DNA from: Anaerolineae bacterium
GTDB lineage: Bacteria > Chloroflexota > Anaerolineae > Anaerolineales > Anaerolineaceae
Reading direction: 5' to 3'
Assembly: GCA_013178295.1 (NCBI GenBank)
Contig: JABLWW010000006.1
Coordinates: 90,141 to 154,140, forward strand
Length of the DNA: 64,000 nucleotides
Of the stretch, positions 44,217 through 53,565 are shown in pieces (position 1 is the stretch's first letter; each line of letters opens with the position of its first letter). The notes below the pieces were generated by a model. The model did no database searches. It worked only from the letters and a program-made list of their open reading frames with translations, and was not told where the DNA came from. Made by a program: the position numbers and the translations under genes.

Positions 44217-45692
44217 TTATGTCTTGGGTTGATGGGGTGAATAAGCCCTATATGCTTCTTCGACGATCCAGTTCAGGATGCGTTCTGAAGCGCGCCCGTC
44301 GAATGGCTCAAGCTGTTCCTGCCGCAGCCGCTCGCGCCCAGCGCTGTCTAACGCGGGGTCTTTGAGGTATGCAATGATTGCCTCATCCAGTTCCTGGTAA
44401 CTTTTCACCAGACGCACACCGCCGCTCTTGATGACATTGACATAGTGATCTGTTTCGCAAAAGCGCAGCGAACTGTTGTAGTAATCCGTTTCAAGGTCGC
44501 CGTCAAACCCGATGTTGATCACAGGGGTGTCAAGCGCTGCCGAGTCCAGCGCAATAGAACCGCTGGATGCCAATGTGATGTCAGCATGGGCAAGCAGATT
44601 GGCAAGAAAATCCAGCCGCCCCTTTTCAGCAGGGAGGACGATCACATTCGGGGGATCATGCATCTGGCTGAAACGCGCCTGCCATTCAGCATCCCTGGGG
44701 TGTGGGCGAATGATCAGAGTACAGGGGTATCCATAGGCATCTGTCTGGGAGTTGCGGGAGATGTATTGCATAATGCCTGGTTCGTGCGCTCCCAGCCGCG
44801 AGCTATTGGCAGCAAATAATAGAATTTTATTCTCTGCTGGTATGCCGAGAAATTGCAGAAAGCGCTCTCTGGGTTGAATAATGCCCGGTTTTTTGTATAT
44901 ATCCATTTGCGGCCAGCCTGCCACCTCGATTTTGCTTTCGGGAACGTTGTGGTAGGTAATCAGTTCGCGGCGCATGATGGGTGTCTGCACGATATAGCGC
45001 ACAATCCCGGGGCAAAGCGGACCCTTTGTGGTAGCCTGATCCCAGCTTCCGATCATGCCGAGAATGGGGATACCGCGCTTTGTTGCAGCGACCACATAGG
45101 GCTTGATGGTCGGGTTCTGCACGTGAGAAATAACGACCAGGTGAGGGCGAAACTGTTCAAAAAAGGCTTCCACCTGGGGGCTGTTGCGTTGCCAGGTGGA
45201 ATAATAAAAGCGATACAGCAGCCACAACAGCCGCTCGCTGTCTGGAAAGGGTTGCCCAAGATGGCTGTCCACATAGTTGCCAGCCTGCGCTTCGCGTGTT
45301 TTGCGGGCTGGTGGTAGATGCACCAGAAACTGATGTGTGGCAAATCGATGAATATGGTTGAAGCGAAATACCAGATTGCCAAACCCGGCCTGTCTGCTGA
45401 AGAGGCAATTGAGGAAGCCATATCCAAATTGCCGCAGTTTCTCTTTGAAAGACAACAAGGGTGGCTGTAAGGTGGCATTCTCTAAGGGCTGGTGAACGTG
45501 CGCCCACTTCAGGTTGCTGGCGCCCAGTTCAAGGATGTGCTGCTGATCCTCTTTGAATATGGAGAGAACGGCAATATTCAGCGCGTCCTGCCTGGCAAGC
45601 AGTTCAATCAGCGGCGTCTCCATGCAGTTGCGCCAAGCCATCATGTTGGGCAACACCAGCACAACACGGGGTGCGTCGGTCAATTGGATCAA
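44217..45692 (-). CDS. GT-B-fold transferase-like protein (CDP-glycerol/lipid-carrier type, tentative)
   Basis: The 491-residue protein has an N-terminal domain (VVLVLPNMMAWRNCMETPLIELL) and a C-terminal GT-B half: KILLFAANSSRLGAHEPG, CTLIIRPHPRDAEW, and a donor-site pattern ADITLASSGSIALDSAALDTPVINIGFDGDLE, like glycerophosphotransferases and UDP-GlcNAc 2-epimerase relatives. The start is TTG 45692, overlapping the 2-epimerase stop (TTGA). It therefore appears to be translated with the nonulosonic acid genes and may use or transfer a related sugar. The exact transferred group is unknown. Confidence 0.72.
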   Translation of the reverse strand: MIQLTDAPRVVLVLPNMMAWRNCMETPLIELLARQDALNIAVLSIFKEDQQHILELGASNLKWAHVHQPLENATLQPPLLSFKEKLRQFGYGFLNCLFSRQAGFGNLVFRFNHIHRFATHQFLVHLPPARKTREAQAGNYVDSHLGQPFPDSERLLWLLYRFYYSTWQRNSPQVEAFFEQFRPHLVVISHVQNPTIKPYVVAATKRGIPILGMIGSWDQATTKGPLCPGIVRYIVQTPIMRRELITYHNVPESKIEVAGWPQMDIYKKPGIIQPRERFLQFLGIPAENKILLFAANSSRLGAHEPGIMQYISRNSQTDAYGYPCTLIIRPHPRDAEWQARFSQMHDPPNVIVLPAEKGRLDFLANLLAHADITLASSGSIALDSAALDTPVINIGFDGDLETDYYNSSLRFCETDHYVNVIKSGGVRLVKSYQELDEAIIAYLKDPALDSAGRERLRQEQLEPFDGRASERILNWIVEEAYRAYSPHQPKT

Positions 45693-46864
45693 TAGGTCAT
45701 TCTTTTCTGGATATTTGGCTGAATTGTGGAGAGGATATTGGCAATGCGTTCTCCCGCGTGACCATCTCCATAAATTGGGTCAGAAGGATAGCGCCCGTTT
45801 TTGAGCTGCTTTTTCACAGCGTCACAGATTTCCTCTTGGTTGTAGCTGACGTTAATGACGTTTTTGCCTTGCTCCCGCCCAGCCTGGCGCGTGCCGATAT
45901 TGACCGCTGGGGTGCCCATAAAGGCGCCTTCTCGGATTGCCGAGCTGGAGTTGCCTATCATGCAGGCACAGCGATTGATCAAGCGCATAAATGTTTCTGG
46001 AGGAAAGTTTTTGTAGAAGCGTATGTTCTCATGCGCATAGCGTTCGCGGAATTTTCGTATTCCACGGGCGACATCCTCTGATCCAGCATCAGCGTTGGGC
46101 CATAGCATGATTGTAGGCATATCCAGTTGGCGTAGTGCCATGAGAGTTTCGTTGATTTGGAATTCCCCTTGCCCATACTCGGTTGTGACAGGATACTGGG
46201 CTACCAACAAGAAAGGCTCATCCAGATCAATTTGGCCGCCCACCCCCTGATATTCCAGCCAGGCGCGTTCTGGGAGTTCTTTTCCTGCGTCAACGATTTC
46301 TGCCACCAGGTCAATGCGCGGGCAGCCGACCACGAATACACTCTGAGGGTCTTCCCCCATACGGATGATGCGCTCTGCGGATCCTTTATTGGCTGGAAAA
46401 TGAATATGTGCCAGTTTAGTCACGGCGTGGCGCACACTTTCGTCTATCGTGCCGGTTACCTCACCGCCCATCGTGTGGGCGAGTGGAATGTTCATATAGG
46501 CAGCCGAGATGGCAGTGGCGATGGTTTCAAACCGGTCACCGACGGTCAGCACAATATCAGGTTTGAGATTGTCAAAAATGTTTGGCAGTTCAAGCAGCCC
46601 CAAACCGGTAGACTTTGCCATCGTTACCGGTGTCTCGCCTTCGATGATCATGTGCACTTTGGCAAGAGGTTTAAAACCGTCTGTCTCAATGATGTCCACT
46701 ACGGAGCCATACCGATCGAGCAGTGCAGAGGCGCCAACCACAAGCTGCAATTCCAGTGCAGGGTGCTTCTGGATTGCCCGCATGACGCTTTTGATGCTGC
46801 TATAGTTGGCACGCGAGCCAACCACAATACAAATCTTGCGTTTTGGATGTTGTTGATATTGCAT
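45689..46864 (-). CDS. neuC: UDP-N-acetylglucosamine 2-epimerase, hydrolysing (NeuC/LegG-type)
   Basis: The 391-residue GT-B-fold enzyme makes ManNAc (or a diacetyl analogue) from a UDP-sugar, the first committed step to nonulosonic acids. It has VVGSRANYSSIKSVMRAI at the N-terminus, VGDRFETIA (108-116), HTMGGEVTGTIDESVRHAVTKLAHIHF (130-156) with the Asp141/Glu142 and His146 residues of the family, and IGNSSSAIREG. ATG 46864 is chosen since the longer frame overlaps the amidotransferase gene. The NeuB-type and CMP-sugar synthetase genes lie upstream, so the pathway is nearly complete. NeuC versus LegG cannot be decided. Confidence 0.87.
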   Translation of the reverse strand: MQYQQHPKRKICIVVGSRANYSSIKSVMRAIQKHPALELQLVVGASALLDRYGSVVDIIETDGFKPLAKVHMIIEGETPVTMAKSTGLGLLELPNIFDNLKPDIVLTVGDRFETIATAISAAYMNIPLAHTMGGEVTGTIDESVRHAVTKLAHIHFPANKGSAERIIRMGEDPQSVFVVGCPRIDLVAEIVDAGKELPERAWLEYQGVGGQIDLDEPFLLVAQYPVTTEYGQGEFQINETLMALRQLDMPTIMLWPNADAGSEDVARGIRKFRERYAHENIRFYKNFPPETFMRLINRCACMIGNSSSAIREGAFMGTPAVNIGTRQAGREQGKNVINVSYNQEEICDAVKKQLKNGRYPSDPIYGDGHAGERIANILSTIQPNIQKRMTY

Positions 46865-46880
46865 AGGGTTTGAGAAAGAT

Positions 46881-48734
46881 TTATTTTTGGTCAATGAATG
46901 TTTTTGCCCAGATTTCAAGATTAATCCACTGCCAGAGGAAAAAAGAGTTATCTCCTTCCCCATTAAAAAATGCCTGCATGGCACTCAGACCAGCTTTGCG
47001 TTCTACCCAGCCGCGCTCCCAGAAGCTTTTTGTGTCAATTTGTTCACGTACCCAGTCTCTTAGCTGATTGCGAAACCACTCTCTTTGAGGGGTCTGCACT
47101 TGACGTTTAGCAGCTGTACGAACGACATCGGGCAGCAGCCGCCTGGTTGCGCGCCGCAGGATAGCTTTCGTTATGCCATTTTCGATGTAGTCTTCGGGGG
47201 GGAGCGAAAACTCGTATGCCAGAAGACGGTGGTCAAGGAATGGCGGGCGCAATTCACAACTTGCCGCCATGCTGAGCCGATCGCGGAAACGCAATGCGCG
47301 CGGCAATTTGGTATAGCGCAATTCCCGGTACATGAGGTTACGCAAATGATCGGGGAATGGGCGTTCAAAAACTGGCAGGGGGTGCGCCGCGGTGGCGATA
47401 AAGTCGGGGTTCAGGCAGTCCGGGCGGACGCTGCTGGTGAGGTCTTGTCCCTTACCGACATCAAATTGGGGTTGGGAAGCTTCGTATATTTGAGATAAGG
47501 CTTTGCGACGCGCTTCAGGAGTGGAGATGTGGCAGGCAGATAGTTCCCTCTCAAGCACTTGCATTTGCCCATTTTCAAACAGGTCTGCCCAGCGCGCTAC
47601 TCGAAAGCGATCATACCCTGCCAGCCCTTCGTCCAGCCCGCTGCCATCCATGATGACAATAAACCCATGCTGACGCGCCAGTTGAAAGCAGAGCGTGTAG
47701 GCAGAAATGGGAAGACCGGCAAAAGGTTCCTCCTGGCTTTCACAGAAGGCTATTGCACACTCAGCAAATACCGCAGGGGTGATCTCAACAAAGTGTGCCG
47801 GGCGGCCTGTTTGGCGTGCCATTTCTTCTACAAACGGGCGCTCGCTATATTGTGGGTCATCAAATGAGAACGAAAAGGCTTCGACTCGGGCTGGGTCAGG
47901 GTGGATTTTGTCCAACAGGCTGAGGAGAACAGAAGAGTCCAGCCCACCGCTTAGTGCCACTCCAACCGGTACATCACTGCGCAGATGTAAGTCAACAGCC
48001 TCTTTGCACATATCGAGAAGTTTTTCTTCGCGTTTTTGGGGTTCTGCATCAACTGGCTGCTGTGCTGCTTTCACACCCAGATCCCAGTAGCGTACAGGCG
48101 GTTTGAGTTTTCCTGCCTGGACCAGCATCCAATGACCGGGAGGCAATTTGTAAACGCCTTTAAAGAAGGTCTCGTCGCTGTGCTCGTAGAAGTCTCGCGC
48201 CAAAAAGTCGTATATGACCCGTTGATTGACCTGAGGGATGACCCCTGCAGCGAACAATGCACGTATCTCAGAAGCAAAGACGAAATTTTCGCCCAAATGT
48301 GTGTAATAGAATGGCTTGATGCCCAAATTGTCGCGGGCGCAGAACAACGTCTGTTCTACTGCATCCCAGATGGCAAAGGCAAACATACCCACAAAATGTT
48401 CGACGCAATGCGTGCCCCAGTGGGCATAGGCTTGTAAAATGACCTCTGTATCCGTTTGTGAGCGGTAGGGCATTTGCGGCAATTCCTGGCGTAGTTCGCG
48501 ATAGTTATACACTTCTCCGTTGTGAATAATGATATAGCGTCCGTCGAGGGTGCTCATTGGCTGGCTACCGGCAGGACTGAGGTCAATAATGCTCAGGCGG
48601 CGGTGTCCCAGACAGACATTTGGCGCTGACCATGTGCCCTCACCGTCTGGACCGCGGTGTTTCATGGCGTTTGTCATCCGTTGCACAATTTCAATGCTTG
48701 CTGAAGGTCCGACCACTCCGGCTATCCCGCACAT
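46881..48734 (-). CDS. asnB: Asparagine-synthase-like glutamine amidotransferase (second copy)
   Basis: The 617-residue enzyme keeps Cys2 (MCGIAG), HRGPDGEG (26-33), HNGEVYNYREL, and SGGLDSS at 262-268, so glutaminase and AMP-forming halves look active. In its ATPase domain MDGSGLDEGLAGYDR replaces the common GGDGGDELFAGY. It is inserted between NeuB-type synthase and 2-epimerase genes, so it most likely amidates a sugar acid or nonulosonic acid, as AsnB-like WbpS/WbpG-type enzymes do in other glycan loci. It is far from identical to the copy at 30534. Confidence 0.85.
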   Translation of the reverse strand: MCGIAGVVGPSASIEIVQRMTNAMKHRGPDGEGTWSAPNVCLGHRRLSIIDLSPAGSQPMSTLDGRYIIIHNGEVYNYRELRQELPQMPYRSQTDTEVILQAYAHWGTHCVEHFVGMFAFAIWDAVEQTLFCARDNLGIKPFYYTHLGENFVFASEIRALFAAGVIPQVNQRVIYDFLARDFYEHSDETFFKGVYKLPPGHWMLVQAGKLKPPVRYWDLGVKAAQQPVDAEPQKREEKLLDMCKEAVDLHLRSDVPVGVALSGGLDSSVLLSLLDKIHPDPARVEAFSFSFDDPQYSERPFVEEMARQTGRPAHFVEITPAVFAECAIAFCESQEEPFAGLPISAYTLCFQLARQHGFIVIMDGSGLDEGLAGYDRFRVARWADLFENGQMQVLERELSACHISTPEARRKALSQIYEASQPQFDVGKGQDLTSSVRPDCLNPDFIATAAHPLPVFERPFPDHLRNLMYRELRYTKLPRALRFRDRLSMAASCELRPPFLDHRLLAYEFSLPPEDYIENGITKAILRRATRRLLPDVVRTAAKRQVQTPQREWFRNQLRDWVREQIDTKSFWERGWVERKAGLSAMQAFFNGEGDNSFFLWQWINLEIWAKTFIDQK

Positions 48735-48744
48735 GTAGCTTCTC

Positions 48745-49740
48745 CTACATCAGGTCTTCGGGTTTAATAAGGGTGTCACGGGGGATATGATGTCTGGCTT
48801 TTCTGCCGATAACCTTCTGGTATTCCCTTGCTGGAATACCTGTCCCCGGCTTTTTGAACCCAATCATTGTCTCCGTGATCATTGTTTTGGCGGGAATATC
48901 GCAGGTGGATACAACGCTTTTTTCAAAAACCTTTTTCATCTCGCTGAAGCGGCTGACGTTGTCTTTGTCCACCGGGCTGTTGAGCATGATTTCTACTGCC
49001 CGAATGCCCTCTACAAGGGCAGCAAATTCATGCGGCTCAAGGGAGTGGGGCGCGTCGCTGCCATACATGCGGCGGCTGAATGTGAGATGTTTTTCGATCA
49101 CCTCTGCGCCTAATGCTACCGCAGCCAGCGAAGCATAGGGCGTGAGTGTATGGTCCGAGAGACCTACAGGCAGATGGTAGCGTTCTCTCATCTCCAGCAT
49201 GACGTTGAGCCCAACTTCCTCATAAGGACAAGGATACTCGCTGGTGCACTGTAAGATGGTCAGCTGGTTGTGAACCCGCTGAATGGTATTGACTGCCTCG
49301 TCCAGTTCTGCCCAGGAGCTCATTCCAGAGGAAAGCAACACGGGTTTACGCGTTTGCGCCACCATTTCTAGGAGGGGAATATTGCTCACCTCTCCGCTTG
49401 GGATTTTGTAGCGAGCTACACCGATTTCTTCAAGAAGCGCAACAGCCTGGAGAGAAAATGGCGAAGAAAGAAACTCAACAGAATGCGAATCGCAGTGCGC
49501 TTTTAGCGTCTTCCACTGCTCAATACTGAACGCAGTACGTTCAAAGTATTCATATCTCGGTTCGCCCTTGAAGTAAGGCGGCATGGGCGCGTGACGCAAG
49601 GTTTCAGCAGCGGCAATGTGGGTCTGGAATTTGACCACATCCGCGCCGCACCCGGCAGCAGTTTCGATTAACTTTTGGGCATTACCAAAGCTGCCATCGT
49701 GTACTGAGCCAACCTCAGCAATAATCATGATCTTGTTCAT
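48745..49740 (-). CDS. neuB: N-acetylneuraminate/legionaminate-type synthase (NeuB family)
   Basis: The 331-residue enzyme condenses a 2-acetamido sugar with phosphoenolpyruvate to a nine-carbon acid. Residues about 1-255 form the TIM barrel: IAEVGSVHDGSFGNAQKLI, DVVKFQTH, FEFLSSPFS-like strand, LLSSGMSSWAELD, LQCTSEYPCPYEEVGLNVM, GLSDHT (193-198), and VIEKHLTF. Residues about 275-331 are the C-terminal SAF (antifreeze-like) domain with FKKPGTGIPAREYQKVIGRKA. It is 2 bases downstream of the cytidylyltransferase gene. Which nonulosonic acid is formed depends on the upstream sugar. Confidence 0.9.
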   Translation of the reverse strand: MNKIMIIAEVGSVHDGSFGNAQKLIETAAGCGADVVKFQTHIAAAETLRHAPMPPYFKGEPRYEYFERTAFSIEQWKTLKAHCDSHSVEFLSSPFSLQAVALLEEIGVARYKIPSGEVSNIPLLEMVAQTRKPVLLSSGMSSWAELDEAVNTIQRVHNQLTILQCTSEYPCPYEEVGLNVMLEMRERYHLPVGLSDHTLTPYASLAAVALGAEVIEKHLTFSRRMYGSDAPHSLEPHEFAALVEGIRAVEIMLNSPVDKDNVSRFSEMKKVFEKSVVSTCDIPAKTMITETMIGFKKPGTGIPAREYQKVIGRKARHHIPRDTLIKPEDLM

Positions 49741-49742
49741 GT

Positions 49743-50477
49743 CTATCTCTTTTGCGCTTTCTCGTCTGCCAGAATTTGCTGCAGTCTGGCTTCGCCCGTC
49801 GCCCAGTCCTCTGGACGGTCGAGATCAAGAGCGTACTTGGGTTCGGCGATATGCGCTACGACTCTTTGACCATAAAGCGTTGGAGGCGTTTGCAACAAAA
49901 GATGCGCCTTACAGGCAAAAATCAGCCCGTTGGTTGCATAAAACGTGTCCTTCAAATCCTGTCTGCGGTGGATCATGTTTGCCGGGTGCGTTCCGTCTAT
50001 TCCCAGCAGGGTAGCATCCGGTTGAAGACAGAGAATTTTGCGGGGATGATAATGGTGCGGCACCTCGCTTACGCTCAAGACGGTATCACAATCTCCTTTT
50101 TGTAACAATTCAGCTGCCTGGCGGATGTGAAACGGGCGGCGGGTGGGCGAGGTGGGTTCGAGCACCATAACGAAATCGGGCAGCCAGTTTTCATGCTCTT
50201 GCAGATATTCCAACAGATGGGTGAGCACCGGCGGGGTGGGGGTACTATCCTGCGCCAGCTCCGCCGGGCGCAGAAAAGGCACCTCCGCGCCATAGTGTTT
50301 GCCGACTTGGGCGATTTCTTCGTCATCCGTGCTCAGAATGAGACGATCGAGAGCGCCGCTTTGCAGGGCGGTCTCCGCTGTCCAGGCGAGCAGGGGCTTG
50401 CCAAGAAATGGCTTAATGTTTTTGCGGGGGATGCTCTTCGACCCGCCGCGCGCAGGGATCACACCCAGAATGCTCAT
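49743..50477 (-). CDS. neuA: CMP-nonulosonic acid synthetase (acylneuraminate cytidylyltransferase, NeuA/LegF-type)
   Basis: The 244-residue enzyme activates the nonulosonic acid with CTP. The N-terminus has the classic signature VIPARGGSKSIPRKNIKPFLGKPLL (R10, G11-S13-K14, P17, K19-N20), then STDDEEIAQVGKHYGAEVPFLRP and VLEPTSPTRRPFHIRQA. All are standard for acylneuraminate/CMP-Kdo-type cytidylyltransferases; the R-G-G-S-K-S-I-P-R-K-N form is that of the sialic-like group. A truncated copy of this kind of gene occurs at 56988-57089. Confidence 0.9.
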   Translation of the reverse strand: MSILGVIPARGGSKSIPRKNIKPFLGKPLLAWTAETALQSGALDRLILSTDDEEIAQVGKHYGAEVPFLRPAELAQDSTPTPPVLTHLLEYLQEHENWLPDFVMVLEPTSPTRRPFHIRQAAELLQKGDCDTVLSVSEVPHHYHPRKILCLQPDATLLGIDGTHPANMIHRRQDLKDTFYATNGLIFACKAHLLLQTPPTLYGQRVVAHIAEPKYALDLDRPEDWATGEARLQQILADEKAQKR

Positions 50478-50495
50478 TCGAGAATGGTCTTTAGT

Positions 50496-52091
50496 TTATC
50501 TTCCAGCTTTTAATTTCTGATAAAGACGCTTGAGCGGACGCAGATGTTTTCGGATTCCCCAGTACAGCGATGAGAGGGTTTGTCTGATAATTTGCGCTCC
50601 CCGCTGTGCTTTTTGATATGCCGGGCTATACAACTGAAGGTACTGGCGTACCTTGATGGACGCCTGACGATATTGCTGCCGAAAGATGGGTTTGAACAGC
50701 TTTCCCTCGCGCACAAGTGTTTGCAGATAATCTACTTCCATCTTCATGTGCACCCAGTAAAACAGGCGGATCATTTCCTCGTCGCTTTGCCCCGAGACGT
50801 TGAGGACAATGTTGGGGATGAGATAGTTGTTATAGCCCTGGTGCAGTTTTAGGATGTAAGCCTCTTCATCCGCAATTTTTCCTGCTGTTCTTGCCTGTTC
50901 ATATAGCTCAGACCCTGGCAGGGGTGTTGTCCACGTCAGGCGGCGCGGCGGCAGTTTGGCTTCACGTATCAGGCTGGCGGTTTCAGCCAGCGTTGCCTTT
51001 GTTTCACCTGGATAACCGCCCATAAATTGCAGCTTGAGATGTATTCCCACCTCGCGTGCCATTTTGAGCACCGACAGACTCTGTTCACGGGTGATGCCCT
51101 TTTTCATAGCTTTGAGCATGGCATTGCTGCCCGATTCAATTCCCAGCCCAATGGAAAGACAGTTGGCATCTTTCAACGCATACAGAATTTCTTTATCGTT
51201 GATGGTGTTGACGCGCGCCTGCCCATCCCAGTAGATATCCAATTTCTTCATCTCATGGCAGAATTCCAGCGTGCGTTTTTTGTTGAGGATGAGCAATTCG
51301 TCAACGAATTGAATGGATTTAAGATCAAAGCGCTCTTTGAGATAGCGAATATCTTCAATGATTTTGCCGATGCTCTTAAGCCGCACACCGCTGTAGCTGC
51401 GTGAGCAAAAACGGCACTTATAAGGGCATCCTCGTCCTGCCAGGTAACTGATATTGGGACGCAGGTGATCCAGGTCAACACTGTCGAGGTCTTCGTAAGC
51501 CTCGGCACGCGTGCTTTCGTCGTGCACATACATCTTAACCTGGGTATAGGCGTGCATATCCCATAGATCGAAGTCGGGCATTGGCAGGCTGTCGAGGTTG
51601 TCAATCAACTCGCGGATCTCGTTCACCACAATCTGCCCATTGCGGCGATAGGCAATCCCCCTGACCGCTTCTGGGCGGTTCAGGTTGCGAAACAGATCAA
51701 CACCGGTCAGTTCGCCTTCGCCGATCGCGCAGATATCAATATGACCTTTGTTGAGCAGCAGGTCATAGTGATTATCTGCTACCAGACCGCCGACAATAAC
51801 CGGCACAGCGTAACGTTTTTTGACCTGCTGCGCCAGCCACACCACATAAAGGTAATTCATGGATGAGAACCCGCTGATACAGGCAGCGTCAAATTTCTCG
51901 CGGTCGAGAAACGCCTCGACTTCGGGGTTGATCATGTCTGCGCCATGCACATCGAGCACAGAAATCTCATGCCCGTCGTTTTGAAGATATTGAATGACCG
52001 AAGCCAGCCCCCACGGGAACAGGCGTTGTTTGGTCGGGCGGCGGGTGCTGCCGTCACCCTGACCGGGGGGTTGGATAAAAAGGAGCTTCAT
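50496..52091 (-). CDS. B12-binding radical SAM enzyme
   Basis: The 532-residue protein has an N-terminal cobalamin-binding domain (about 1-150, VISVLDVHG and VIVGGLVADNHYDLLL) and a radical SAM core with the 4Fe-4S motif GRGCPYKCRFCS (Cys222, Cys226, Cys229, spacing x3-x2). After it, GLGIESGSNAMLKAMKKGIT matches the core domain. The C-terminal 150 residues are helical. ATG 52091 is used; the longer frame lies inside the neighbour. In glycan loci such enzymes often add methyl groups to unactivated carbons or rearrange sugars, so a branched or C-methylated sugar is possible. Reaction unknown. Confidence 0.85.
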   Translation of the reverse strand: MKLLFIQPPGQGDGSTRRPTKQRLFPWGLASVIQYLQNDGHEISVLDVHGADMINPEVEAFLDREKFDAACISGFSSMNYLYVVWLAQQVKKRYAVPVIVGGLVADNHYDLLLNKGHIDICAIGEGELTGVDLFRNLNRPEAVRGIAYRRNGQIVVNEIRELIDNLDSLPMPDFDLWDMHAYTQVKMYVHDESTRAEAYEDLDSVDLDHLRPNISYLAGRGCPYKCRFCSRSYSGVRLKSIGKIIEDIRYLKERFDLKSIQFVDELLILNKKRTLEFCHEMKKLDIYWDGQARVNTINDKEILYALKDANCLSIGLGIESGSNAMLKAMKKGITREQSLSVLKMAREVGIHLKLQFMGGYPGETKATLAETASLIREAKLPPRRLTWTTPLPGSELYEQARTAGKIADEEAYILKLHQGYNNYLIPNIVLNVSGQSDEEMIRLFYWVHMKMEVDYLQTLVREGKLFKPIFRQQYRQASIKVRQYLQLYSPAYQKAQRGAQIIRQTLSSLYWGIRKHLRPLKRLYQKLKAGR

Positions 52092-52098
52092 CTTTTGG

Positions 52099-53565
52099 TC
52101 AGTTGTTCCTGTTTTTGCCAGCAGGCTCTGGTTTTGAGGTTTCAATCAGCCGATAGAGTTCATTGACCACGCGTTCGGTACACTTGCCGTCCAGCAGAAT
52201 CCAGTCGGTGACCTCCTGACGTTGTTTTTCAACTACCCGACTATAATAGTCCGTATCATTTATTAATTTTTCTAGTGTTGGCTTAAGTTCACCGTGGGCA
52301 CGAATAGTGATGACACAAGGGGAGCTTTCGTAAAAATCTTGATATTGATCCAAATAGCCCAACAAAATAGTAGGCTTGGCTAAGCCTATTGCTACCAATA
52401 TTGTGCTTGACTTATCTGCCACAAAAATATCGCAGATTGTAAGCAGTTTATAGTATGGTTCGTTTCCTATCGTCGCACCATATTTTTGGGCTAATGGCTC
52501 ATAATTGGATGGGTTGCTTATTGGATGCAGACTAAGGATAACAGATGTGTTTGGAACATGAGATAAGGTAGATAATAAAAAATCAATTTCTTTCCAGTGC
52601 CTCTCCCATGACAGTAACCCATGCTCACCGCGGTGGGGAACGGATAGTAAGACTACCCGTTTCCTTTGTTCTTTATCTGATATTGAGGTAGGGCTAAATG
52701 ATTTATTAACTGTCAATAATTCGTATAACGCGTCCCAAGATGGTTTTCCAGTGATGAGCATCTTTTCAGGGCTAATACCTTGTTCCAAAAATTGTCGATA
52801 AACAACAGGGCTTTCGACCGCCATGCGAGTTGCTTTTCCTCCCCCAATTGTCCATGGGTTTTTGGGCATTGTTCCGGTTAGCCAGCCCGCCAAAGAGGTA
52901 TGCGCTTGATAGAAAAGAAGACGTTCCCCATTATACTCATAAACCCAGCGAGGAAATATTATGGATGTTATCCAATTTAAAAAGGAGGATCTCACGAATC
53001 GGTCTCTATATCCACTGGTGTGTCTCAACCGCACTGCTGCAATTGGTGTGCTATACGCATAAGGAATGATAAGGCTGGGAATACCACGAAGATTTGCTGC
53101 TTTAATAAACGCGGTTTCCCAGCCCAAATGACGATCGCCAATTAAAACAAGCCCAGCAACATTATCGTTGTCAAGCATTCTCTTAGCTTCATTTACTTGT
53201 AGAGATTGCAATTTTATTGCACTTAAAAATTTTACTACCACACGGGGAATCAAAGGTTGTGTGAGGTGATAAACAAAGCTAATAAGTGAATTCCAGATGG
53301 ACAATTTTCTCGATGCAAAGCCTGTCTCTAAATGGGTAACTGTATAAACCTCTTTTTTGGGGGTGGGAGGGAAAACAATCTGATATCCCTCTTGTTCTAA
53401 AGCCTGGAGTTTTTCCAACCTGAATTTTTCTATTTTGGCTGGAAGAAAAACAGGTTCATACTTCCTTTCTCCTCGCAAACGCCGAGCGACAGGTAGCATC
53501 TCAGGAATCATTGCATCAGATAAGGGTATAAAAACAACTTTTGGTTTGCTGCTTTGATGATCCAT
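52099..53565 (-). CDS. GT-B-like transferase (tentative), in AT-rich segment
   Basis: The 488-residue protein has a GT-B-like architecture: VVFIPLSDAMIPEMLPVARRLRG at the start, LLSVPHRGEHGLLSWERHW, VILSLHPISNPSNYEPL and a donor-site-like stretch ICDIFVADKSSTILVAIGLAKPTILLG. This resembles glycerophosphotransferase/2-epimerase-like folds, as does the 44217 gene, but no exact family is recognised. Coding sequence from about 52250 rightward is much more AT-rich than the last ~150 bases, suggesting a junction within the gene's 3' end. Its ATG directly follows the neighbouring stop (TAAATG). Confidence 0.65.
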   Translation of the reverse strand: MDHQSSKPKVVFIPLSDAMIPEMLPVARRLRGERKYEPVFLPAKIEKFRLEKLQALEQEGYQIVFPPTPKKEVYTVTHLETGFASRKLSIWNSLISFVYHLTQPLIPRVVVKFLSAIKLQSLQVNEAKRMLDNDNVAGLVLIGDRHLGWETAFIKAANLRGIPSLIIPYAYSTPIAAVRLRHTSGYRDRFVRSSFLNWITSIIFPRWVYEYNGERLLFYQAHTSLAGWLTGTMPKNPWTIGGGKATRMAVESPVVYRQFLEQGISPEKMLITGKPSWDALYELLTVNKSFSPTSISDKEQRKRVVLLSVPHRGEHGLLSWERHWKEIDFLLSTLSHVPNTSVILSLHPISNPSNYEPLAQKYGATIGNEPYYKLLTICDIFVADKSSTILVAIGLAKPTILLGYLDQYQDFYESSPCVITIRAHGELKPTLEKLINDTDYYSRVVEKQRQEVTDWILLDGKCTERVVNELYRLIETSKPEPAGKNRNN

